From assembly GCA_021646405.1 (NCBI GenBank), contig SOER01000005.1, positions 1-64,000 of the forward strand: 64,000 bases of DNA, given 5' to 3'. This document shows positions 56,879 through 64,000 of this stretch, piece after piece. The notes below the pieces were generated by a model. It worked only from the letters and a program-made list of their open reading frames with translations, was not told the origin of the DNA and searched no databases. Source of the DNA: Candidatus Loosdrechtia aerotolerans. GTDB lineage: Bacteria > Planctomycetota > Brocadiia > Brocadiales > Brocadiaceae. Positions within the stretch are counted from its first letter, which is position 1, and every line of letters begins with the position of its first letter. A program made the translations under genes and the position numbers.

Positions 56879-59299
56879 ATGAAGATCAGACATAAACTTG
56901 TCATTATCCTGGCCACCTTACTTGTCATATTGAACGGTACGATTGCCTTCTTTATCTATAAACGAATACGCTACGAATTCATTACAGAGTATCGTGAAAA
57001 GGCGAAGTTAGTCGCCATGGAACTCGAGACCACACGGAATTATCTTGCTTCATCACTGCAAAAATCGGGTATTGAAATTAACGAAAAAACAAAACATTTT
57101 ATTCCCGCTGTTTCTGGTCATACTATTGGTAAAGAGTTTGAAGAAAAAACAGGCTATATCGTTAAACAAACAAGTCTGCAATTCCGAAACGTGGAAAACA
57201 GGCCCGATCCCTTCGAAGAAAAAGTACTCCGGAAAATGAAAGAAAACCCTGGTCTTTTAGAATATTGGTCAGAAGACATCGTACGTGGGGGAAGGGCTGA
57301 GCGATATATGTATGCCCTCTATGTAAAAGAGGACTGTCTTCTCTGCCACGGCTCACAGGAAAAAGCGCCAGAGTTTGTAAAGAAAAATTATGATATTGGA
57401 TATAATTATAAGGTTGGAGAAGTACGGGGTGCGATTAGTGTCGTTATTCCCAGGGAAATAGCGGAACAAAGATTTGCTGCGAATGTCATTTTCTTTATTA
57501 CCTTGAGTTCTGTCAGTGTTGTATTGGTTGTTGCTATTATCTTCCTTACAACAAGAAGGTTTGTACGCCCAATAGAACAACTAACCGATACGGTTACCAG
57601 GATTATAAAAACCGGTGACTTTACAACGATGGTAGATATCTCCTCTAAAGATGAAGTCGGTATACTGAGCAGGGCATTTAATGAGTTATCCGAAAAATGT
57701 CACTATACGTATGCTACGCTTGAACAGAAGATAGCGGAAAAAACAGCACATTTGCAAAAAGCCAATGTAGCGTTAGAGCGAGCAAACAAAATGAAATCGG
57801 AGTTCCTGGCTACTATGTCTCATGAGTTACGAACCCCACTCAATGCCATAATCGGCTTTGCTGAGGTGTTGAGGGATAAAATTTGCGGTGAACTGACGGA
57901 AGAACAAACGGAATTTGTTAAAGATATTCACAGCAGTGGTCTGCATCTCTTGCAGATGATCAATGATATACTGGACTTATCCAAGATCGAGGCTGGTAAG
58001 ATGGAGCTTCAGTATGAGATTTTTCCTGTACCAGAGGCAATACAAGAGGTGTATACTATTTTGAAAGGACTTGCAAACAAAAAAGAACAGCGCTTAACGA
58101 TAACCATTCAACCGGATGTGAATACCATAGAGGCAGACCGCGTGAAATTTAAGCAAATCCTGTACAATCTCCTGTCAAATGCTATAAAATTTACACCGCA
58201 GAATGGCAGTATTACTTTAGAAGCTCAGGTTAAGGATGATAGATTACAGGTTTCTGTGGCAGACACAGGAATTGGAATGAAACCGGAAGAGCAAGAAAAG
58301 GTATTTAAAGAATTCTGGCAGGCAGACAGTTCTTTTGCCCGAAGGTATGAAGGGACTGGATTAGGTTTGGCCTTAAGCAAAAAGATTATTGAAATGCATG
58401 GTGGAAAAATCTGGTTCGAGAGCGAATATGGGAAAGGAAGCACGTTTTACTTCTCACTACCATTACATGTCCGGTATCAAGCAGCACAAGCCAGGGAATC
58501 AGAGACAAAAACACATCATCCTGAAACAATACCAGATAAAGGGGCAAACACCATTCTGGTTGTAGAAGATGACCATACAGCCGCTCATCTTCTTACCGTA
58601 TACCTGACAAGTGCAGGCTACAATGTAATTGTCGCAGCGGACGGCGAGGACGCAATTAAAAAGGCGAAAGCGTCTCATCCATTTCTCATCACCCTCGATA
58701 TTATGATACCAAAAATAGATGGATGGGATGTTCTTTCTGAATTGAAAAATTATCCGGAAACAGCAGATATCCCTGTAATTATTGTATCGATAGTGGATAA
58801 CCAGGAACTAGGGTACAGCCTGGGTGCCTCTGAGTACCTGATAAAACCCATAGGGAGGGAAAGGCTTATCGCTGCGGTAAATACCTGCATTTCTCCAAAA
58901 AAGAAAAAAGATAAATCTCTCAGGATTTTAGTTGTAGATGATGATGTTAAGGCGGTGAAATATATGAGCACGATTCTTGAGAATGAAGGGTTTGAAGTGT
59001 TTAAGGCATACAACGGCAGCGCAGGAATCAATTTAGCAATACAGAGTGAACCGGACCTTATGATTCTCGATCTCATGATGCCTGAGGTCAGCGGTTTTGA
59101 CGTGGTTGAAAAATTACGGGTTCATCCGACAGCAAAGGAAATTCCTATTATTATCTGCACAGCAAAAGATGTCACACCACGGGAGAAAGATGAGTTAAAT
59201 GGCAATATTCTTACTATTGTACAGAAGGGAAGCCATACGAAAGAAGACCTTCTTTCAGCAGTAAAGAAAATAGAACAACAGCGTGCCCAAAGACAATAA
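56879..59299 (+). CDS. Membrane hybrid histidine kinase with periplasmic c-haem (DUF3365-like) sensor and two receivers
   Basis: 806 residues. A membrane helix (LVIILATLLVILNGTIAFF) is followed by a periplasmic DUF3365/Tll0287-like domain with CLLCH (153-157), a c-type haem attachment motif, and a second helix near 205-225. Then come HAMP, a coiled coil, HisKA (MSHELRTPLNAIIGFAEVL, His), HATPase (DTGIGM, GTGLGLAL) and two REC domains with phospho-acceptor Asp in LDIMIPK and LDLMMPE. It should sense redox state or a haem-binding gas and pass phosphate to receivers. Two response-regulator genes follow on the same strand. No methyl-accepting or DNA-binding part. Confidence 0.92.
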   Translation: MKIRHKLVIILATLLVILNGTIAFFIYKRIRYEFITEYREKAKLVAMELETTRNYLASSLQKSGIEINEKTKHFIPAVSGHTIGKEFEEKTGYIVKQTSLQFRNVENRPDPFEEKVLRKMKENPGLLEYWSEDIVRGGRAERYMYALYVKEDCLLCHGSQEKAPEFVKKNYDIGYNYKVGEVRGAISVVIPREIAEQRFAANVIFFITLSSVSVVLVVAIIFLTTRRFVRPIEQLTDTVTRIIKTGDFTTMVDISSKDEVGILSRAFNELSEKCHYTYATLEQKIAEKTAHLQKANVALERANKMKSEFLATMSHELRTPLNAIIGFAEVLRDKICGELTEEQTEFVKDIHSSGLHLLQMINDILDLSKIEAGKMELQYEIFPVPEAIQEVYTILKGLANKKEQRLTITIQPDVNTIEADRVKFKQILYNLLSNAIKFTPQNGSITLEAQVKDDRLQVSVADTGIGMKPEEQEKVFKEFWQADSSFARRYEGTGLGLALSKKIIEMHGGKIWFESEYGKGSTFYFSLPLHVRYQAAQARESETKTHHPETIPDKGANTILVVEDDHTAAHLLTVYLTSAGYNVIVAADGEDAIKKAKASHPFLITLDIMIPKIDGWDVLSELKNYPETADIPVIIVSIVDNQELGYSLGASEYLIKPIGRERLIAAVNTCISPKKKKDKSLRILVVDDDVKAVKYMSTILENEGFEVFKAYNGSAGINLAIQSEPDLMILDLMMPEVSGFDVVEKLRVHPTAKEIPIIICTAKDVTPREKDELNGNILTIVQKGSHTKEDLLSAVKKIEQQRAQRQ

Positions 59300-59429
59300 C
59301 AATGAAAGAAAACACTATTTTTATTCCCTGGAGTATTTTTTGAAATTGGCTTACCTGTACTATACTTAATTTTCCAAACGTATTTGTACTCTATATTATA
59401 AATTTTATTATCTGTAAGAGAAAGATTGT

Positions 59430-59804
59430 ATGTCTGATAAAAATGTAATGGTAGTTGAGGATAATGAAAAGAACAGAAAACTCATGCGTGTAATTCTCAA
59501 GGCAAACGGATACAACGTAATCGAGGCAACTACTGGTGAGGAGGCATTAAATTTACTAAAAGACCAAAAACCTGATATTATTCTTATGGATATTCAACTC
59601 CCGGGTATAGACGGCATTACCCTGGTAAAACATATCAAGGCAGATGCAACCACAAATGACATTCCCATTGTTGCCGTAACTGCATATGCGATGAAGGGTG
59701 ATGAACAAAAGATCCTTGATGCAGGCTGCAATGCATATATCAGCAAGCCCATTAATACCCAAGAACTGCCACGTATCGTAGAGAAATATATAAAAAAATT
59801 ATAA
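59430..59804 (+). CDS. Single-domain response regulator
   Basis: 124 residues, a receiver only (DivK/CheY-like). The acidic pocket VVEDNEKN, phospho-acceptor Asp in ILMDIQLPGIDG, the Thr in VAVTAYAM and Lys in ISKPINTQEL are all present. It begins 130 bp after the haem kinase and is its likely partner. No output domain, so it acts by protein contact or in a phosphorelay. Confidence 0.94.
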   Translation: MSDKNVMVVEDNEKNRKLMRVILKANGYNVIEATTGEEALNLLKDQKPDIILMDIQLPGIDGITLVKHIKADATTNDIPIVAVTAYAMKGDEQKILDAGCNAYISKPINTQELPRIVEKYIKKL

Positions 59805-59948
59805 CCACGGCGAAAGGCTCTTACCGGCCAACACGAACAGGATATACTGAAAAGAATATCTTGTATATAAAATATTTGTTCAATACAATACATTTCTTAT
59901 GATTCGTGTTACTTTACATTGGTTATTATTTATTATGCAAAAAAGATC

Positions 59949-60680
59949 ATGAACAGGGCTAAGATATTAGTGGCAGATGATATTAAACAGAACGTAAAAT
60001 TACTTCGGGTAATTCTCACGGCATCAGACTATAATGTGATAGAGGCATATGACGGCGAAGAGGCACTGGATAAAGCAAGTTCGGAAAACCCGGATCTCAT
60101 ACTCCTGGATATCATGATGCCAAAGATCACGGGGTATGAGGTGTGTCAAAAGCTGCGTGAAGATGAGAAAACAAAAAACATACCAATCATAATAATTACA
60201 GCCCTCCATGAGATGGACGACCGAATTAAGGGAATTGAAGCAGGTGCCGATGATTTTATCAGTAAACCATTCAATAAAGCAGAACTCCTCGCCAGGGTAA
60301 GGTCACTACTGCGAATGAGACAAATAACTACAAAAAAGGATGATGTGCAAGTCCTGGAATCGATCTTATCTGAATTAGCAGAAGGCGTAATTATCACCGA
60401 CGGCAAGTGGAAAATCAGGAACATAAATCAGACAGCGCGCGAGTTATTGAATATTCGCGAGGCAGATATAAGAAATATTGATCTTCTTTCATACTTGTCA
60501 AATCAGAAACTGTCCCTCCCTCTTGATACCATTACAAATACACGGGAAAAAAATACCAACTTTCAGGTCTCTTCCTCAAACGCCCAACCCACTTTCCATC
60601 TAAACGCCCGAATGACAAAATTGTTTGACGAACAAGAAAATATGATTGGCGCTACCCTGGTTTTACGGAAGGAAAAATAA
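59949..60680 (+). CDS. Response regulator with PAS-like output
   Basis: About 243 residues. The receiver (1-120) has VADDIKQN, the Asp in ILLDIMMPKITG, ITA and ISKPFNKAEL. The rest (130-243) resembles a PAS domain (LSELAEGVIITDGKWKIRNINQTA) without kinase or DNA-binding motifs. A TTG at 59919 is in frame, but ATG 59949 (MNRAKILVADD) is at the true receiver start. Probably part of the haem-kinase signalling group, as a relay or docking protein. Confidence 0.88.
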   Translation: MNRAKILVADDIKQNVKLLRVILTASDYNVIEAYDGEEALDKASSENPDLILLDIMMPKITGYEVCQKLREDEKTKNIPIIIITALHEMDDRIKGIEAGADDFISKPFNKAELLARVRSLLRMRQITTKKDDVQVLESILSELAEGVIITDGKWKIRNINQTARELLNIREADIRNIDLLSYLSNQKLSLPLDTITNTREKNTNFQVSSSNAQPTFHLNARMTKLFDEQENMIGATLVLRKEK

Positions 60681-61162
60681 CCCCGCGGATATCAGGGCTA
60701 AAAGCCATGCCTGATTGCATGAAAGCTCTATTTCTGCATGGGTAATCATACCTTTGGCAATTTTATTTTTTTCCGATTGCAAAATATGAGGGCATTTGTA
60801 TAATCAAATAAAAAATATCCTTCGTAGTAGACAACCATTGCAAAAATCCTAGTATACCGTGTATTTATGGAGTCCAAACTTATGTCCGGGAGAAAAAACA
60901 TGCTACTCAAATATGGGTGAGCACACATATTAAGATGGCGGTGCCATTCCCTGGTCAGGCGGATAAGATATGGACTCTGCGCAATCCGTTAGTAACGCAA
61001 TTCTTCACGTTACATGAATGTTTTTACTTCGCAATCCATATAGTATTCATTAAGACCTACCCTTATCCATTTCAATACCTCTCCAGAGAGAAAAGCATCG
61101 TCCTTTTCCAATAGTTAATTGGATTTCTTTCTATTTCTATAGAGAAACAAAAGGAGGTGCCT
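60681..61162. other. Leader region before the corrinoid cluster
   Basis: No supported gene. A small nested hairpin (ATCAGG/CCTGAT with GGCT/AGCC, 60691-60715) follows the response-regulator gene and may be a weak terminator. No cobalamin-riboswitch B12 box was found. Confidence 0.4.
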
Positions 61163-61879
61163 ATGCAAATGAAATCTGATATTTTAGACACATTAGCCCG
61201 GGCTGTAATCGATATGGATATAGCCCTTGTTCAGAAAACGGCTACTGAGGTAATACACCATAAGGTCGACCCATATGAGGCAATAATGGATGGTCTTGCA
61301 AAGGGAATGGATACGGTTAATGAATTATTTGAAAATGAAGAGTATTTCGTTCCGGAAATACTCCTCTGTGCCGATGCCATGTATGCAGGAATTGAGATAC
61401 TTAAGCCTTACCTGCCTAAGGAATCTACCTGGAATAAGAGAAAGGCAGTCATTGGTGTTGTGAAAGGTGACACGCATGATATTGGGAAGAATCTGGTAAA
61501 AATCATGTTGGACAATGCTGGATTTGAAATGTGTGACCTGGGCAGAAATGTACCGTATTCAAAGTTCATTGATATGGCTGGAGAATTGAAAGCTGATCTG
61601 GTCTGTCTTTCCACCCTTATGACGACGACCATGGATGGCATGCAAGTAATTATTGAAGATCTTAAGAAAGCCGGTATAAACTCCAGGGTTATGGTTGGTG
61701 GCGGACCGATCTCTCCGGGATTTGCGAAAAATATAGGAGCAGATGGATATGCAAAGAATGCAGCTGAAGCGGTTAAAGTTGCCAAAGGTCTATTGAATAA
61801 TACGCCTCTCGATCTCCTGCCATTTTCAATACCCAAGCTTGTCTATATAAAAAGAGAAAAAGGGGGATGTATACAATGA
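61163..61879 (+). CDS. Methyltransferase corrinoid protein (MtbC/MttC-like)
   Basis: About 238 residues. The N-terminal helical cap (about 1-85, EYFVPEILLCADAMYAG) is joined to the cobalamin-binding domain: VKGDTHDIGKNLV has the DxHxxG motif whose His is the lower ligand to cobalt, and GADGYAKNA lies near the end. Such proteins carry a methyl group between a substrate methyltransferase and an acceptor methyltransferase. ATG 61163 follows AAGGAGGT; a GTG at 61157 is less likely. It overlaps the next gene by 4 bp. The methyl substrate is not identified; no MttB- or MtaB-like gene is in the window. Confidence 0.93.
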   Translation: MQMKSDILDTLARAVIDMDIALVQKTATEVIHHKVDPYEAIMDGLAKGMDTVNELFENEEYFVPEILLCADAMYAGIEILKPYLPKESTWNKRKAVIGVVKGDTHDIGKNLVKIMLDNAGFEMCDLGRNVPYSKFIDMAGELKADLVCLSTLMTTTMDGMQVIIEDLKKAGINSRVMVGGGPISPGFAKNIGADGYAKNAAEAVKVAKGLLNNTPLDLLPFSIPKLVYIKREKGGCIQ

Positions 61880-62931
61880 GCTATGCAGACGAAATGACAC
61901 CAAAGGAAAGGATGCAGGCAATTATACAGGGAAAAGAGGTCGACAGACTGATCGTAAGCCCCCTGATTCTTAATTTTGCATCCAGGAGCTTAAATTTAAC
62001 GGTTAGGGAGTTCTGTACAAATGGCAAAAATATGGGGAATGCCAATATTGCATGCTTTAAAAAGTACCGGCATGATATCGTGTATATCTTCTCTACCACG
62101 TCTACTTTAGCAGAAGCCATGGGCACCAGGATGTACTTCCCTGAAGATGATGCACCGCAAGTAGAAACCCCGTTTATACAAACAAGAGAAGATCTTAAGA
62201 ATCTTCAACCAGTAACTCCTGAAAAGGATGGCAGGATCCCTGTGTACATCGAAGCAGTAAAACGCTGTATGGAAGCTATCGGAGATGATGTTTTTATCGT
62301 CCCTGTCATAGGAGCGCCATTCACAACATCTGCAGCTTTAAGAGGAACTGAGGTATTTATAAAAGAACTTTATACGGATCCCGAGCTGGTTCATACCCTT
62401 ATGAAGATCGCTACCCAATCAGTTAAAAACCTTATTGATGCCTATGTAAAAGAAGGTGGCGTGCCTGCAACGGTTGAACCAGTGGCCACAGGGTCCATGA
62501 TCAGTGAGAAACATTTCAGGGAATTTGTTCTGCCGTATTTAAAGGAAGTATATGCACATATCCATTCTCATAACCTTCCCGGCGTGCTTCACATCTGCGG
62601 AAAAACAAAAAGAGTGATACAGTGTATGGCTGAGAGTGGTGCCGATATCCTGAGCATTGATAATATTAATCTCCAGGAAGCCAGAGAATTGGTGGGAGAG
62701 AAGGTTTGCCTCATGGGAAATATAAGTCCGGCAGATGGCATGTTAAAAGGAGATCCGGAAATCATAACTACCATGATCAGGGATTGTATAGCAAAGGCAT
62801 CGAATAATCCAAAGGGATATATTGTAGCAACGGGATGCGAGGTCCCTATAAAAACACCTCATGAGAATTTAGTAGCATTTCTTGAGGCAGGGAGAAGGTT
62901 TGCACAGCTTCCTATTAATTTATCCTGTTAA
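61876..62931 (+). CDS. UroD/MtaA-family methyltransferase
   Basis: About 351 residues. A uroporphyrinogen decarboxylase-like barrel of the MtaA/MtbA/CmuA type: TPKERMQAIIQGKEVDR opens, PVIGAPFTTSAALRG and HICGKTK lie in the middle, and GCEVPIKTPHEN is near the end. The His-X-Cys and later Cys are the zinc-thiol site of methylcobamide methyltransferases, which true UroD enzymes lack. It would take the methyl group from the corrinoid protein. The earlier ATG at 61867 abuts GGGGG, so ATG 61876 is preferred. It overlaps the corrinoid gene by 4 bp. Confidence 0.9.
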   Translation: MSYADEMTPKERMQAIIQGKEVDRLIVSPLILNFASRSLNLTVREFCTNGKNMGNANIACFKKYRHDIVYIFSTTSTLAEAMGTRMYFPEDDAPQVETPFIQTREDLKNLQPVTPEKDGRIPVYIEAVKRCMEAIGDDVFIVPVIGAPFTTSAALRGTEVFIKELYTDPELVHTLMKIATQSVKNLIDAYVKEGGVPATVEPVATGSMISEKHFREFVLPYLKEVYAHIHSHNLPGVLHICGKTKRVIQCMAESGADILSIDNINLQEARELVGEKVCLMGNISPADGMLKGDPEIITTMIRDCIAKASNNPKGYIVATGCEVPIKTPHENLVAFLEAGRRFAQLPINLSC

Positions 62932-63041
62932 TTTAAAATAAAAACGTTTCCGAAAAAAGGTATTCATCCGATTAAGAGAGTTGTAACTCAAGATTTTCAT
63001 CCTGGAAAAGAGATTCTCAAACCGAAGGTTTCGATTACAGA

Positions 63042-64000
63042 ATGAATATTATGACAGAAAAAGAAAGACTTTTTAAAGTTCTTCGTGGTGAAAGTGTTGA
63101 CAGAACCCCCGTTATCTGTCCCGGTGGCATGATGACCATGGCAAGCAGGGAAGTTATGGTACAAACAGGTTGCTATTGGCCGGCAGTCCATAGGGATGCA
63201 GAGAAAATGGCAACACTCTCGGTTGCTATGCGGGAAAAGACAGGGGTTGAAAACATTGGTATTCCTTTCTGTATGACCGTTGAAGCTGAGGCCTTAGGCG
63301 GAGAAGTGGAAGACGGTGATGAAACGACTATACCTGGTATAGTAAATTACCCCCTCCAATCTGTTGAACAGTGGAGAGATTTAAAGAGACTAAACCCTTA
63401 CAAAGACGGCCGTCTTCCAACAATTCTCAAATGCACCTCGATACTAAAACAAAAAGTCCCGGATACTCCTGTAGTAGGCAATTTAGTTGGCCCGTTAAGC
63501 CTTGCTACCTCTCTTATCGATGCAGCAATACTTTATAAGGCAATTAAGCAATATCCGAAAGATGTCCACAACTTGCTCAAATTTTTAACGGACAACAGCA
63601 TCGAGTATGGTAAAGCACTCGTCAGGAACGGTACAGACCTTATTGTGATAGCCGACCCTTCTGCAACCGGTGAAATACTTGGACCTGTATTATTTAAAGA
63701 GTTTGCACTTCCGTATCTGAACGATATAACAACAAGTATGCATATGCTGGGTAAACCAGTTATTGTCCATATATGCGGAGATATACGTTCTATCTGCAAG
63801 CCTCTCAGAGAACTCTCTTCTGAATGCATCAGTATTGATTCTTTAGTAAACATAAAAAAGATGCGAAATGCTATTCCAGAAAAAAAACTTATGGGTAATG
63901 TGAGTACCATCCTCCTGCAAAATGGCCCTATAAGCAAAATACAAGTAGTTTCAAAGAACCTCTTGACATCGGGTATTGACATCCTTGCCCCTGCATGCGG
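63042..64000 (+). CDS. UroD/MtaA-family methyltransferase, cut by window edge
   Basis: At least 319 residues, open at the right edge. MTEKERLFKVLRGESVDRTPV is the MtaA/CmuA-type start (an ATG at 63051 is also possible). VGNLVGPLSLATSLIDA, VHICGDI and the last visible ILAPACG fit a zinc-binding HxC...C site. It belongs to the same family as the preceding gene but is clearly different in sequence, so two acceptor or donor methyltransferases share one corrinoid protein. It follows the first by 110 bp and is likely in the same unit. Confidence 0.88.
   Translation, partial: MNIMTEKERLFKVLRGESVDRTPVICPGGMMTMASREVMVQTGCYWPAVHRDAEKMATLSVAMREKTGVENIGIPFCMTVEAEALGGEVEDGDETTIPGIVNYPLQSVEQWRDLKRLNPYKDGRLPTILKCTSILKQKVPDTPVVGNLVGPLSLATSLIDAAILYKAIKQYPKDVHNLLKFLTDNSIEYGKALVRNGTDLIVIADPSATGEILGPVLFKEFALPYLNDITTSMHMLGKPVIVHICGDIRSICKPLRELSSECISIDSLVNIKKMRNAIPEKKLMGNVSTILLQNGPISKIQVVSKNLLTSGIDILAPAC

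Noticed and set aside
61151-61162. Cobalamin riboswitch before the corrinoid gene
   Set aside because: Expected from function, but no B12 box or matching fold was found in 60681-61162.

Overview
The window reads as a chromosomal segment of a Gram-negative planctomycete, most likely an anammox-type (Brocadiales) bacterium. The sequence is AT-rich. It encodes a eukaryote-like UDP-sugar pyrophosphorylase, ADP-forming acyl-CoA synthetases, a haem-binding hybrid sensor kinase, corrinoid methyl-transfer proteins, an AsmA-like envelope protein and a MoxR/DUF58 pair. The lineage is an inference from gene content, since there is no rRNA here. One tRNA (Asn) was found, and no CRISPR array or prophage.

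Layout. 0-10 kb: the 3' end of a group II intron, a large radical SAM protein, a NasA/NarB-type molybdopterin oxidoreductase, a PAS sensor kinase, glutamate dehydrogenase and a DUF2156 protein; the nitrate reductase-like, kinase and GDH genes suggest a nitrogen-assimilation neighbourhood. 10-14.5 kb: a central-metabolism run gapA-pgk-rpe, then accD and tRNA-Asn with a terminator. 14.5-24.2 kb: a decaying accessory stretch with a doubly broken DUF6398 gene, an IS1182-type transposase that has lost its core, an aldolase fragment and a hicB with a frameshifted hicA, beside intact uup, a multicopper oxidase and a hexapeptide acyltransferase. 24.2-28.1 kb: trm112-yidC-mnmE-dCMP deaminase, tightly packed on the minus strand and flanked on both sides by islands of shared repeats. 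29-32.5 kb: HU, divergent from pyruvate kinase plus a GAF/HD-GYP protein. 32.6-44.8 kb (minus strand): M1 aminopeptidase, DUF58 and MoxR, an acyl-CoA synthetase alpha subunit, an O-antigen ligase/TPR protein, pgi and a UDPGP-family pyrophosphorylase. 45-60.7 kb (plus strand): AsmA-like protein, fused ADP-forming acetyl-CoA synthetase, DRTGG protein, ftsH, PAS-GGDEF, lon, uspA, and a haem-type hybrid kinase with two response regulators. 61-64 kb: a corrinoid protein with two UroD/MtaA-type methyltransferases, the last cut by the window edge.

Functionally, sugar-phosphate and acetyl-CoA metabolism (gapA, pgk, rpe, pyk, pgi, accD, two ADP-forming synthetases) sits next to signalling and proteostasis. 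The most unusual material is non-coding: several unrelated inverted-repeat elements (one family present in opposite orientations 25 kb apart), a strongly structured leader ahead of moxR that ends in a T-run, and short-repeat slippage in hicA. The corrinoid/MtaA cluster at the right edge is the best candidate for an uncharacterised metabolic system.
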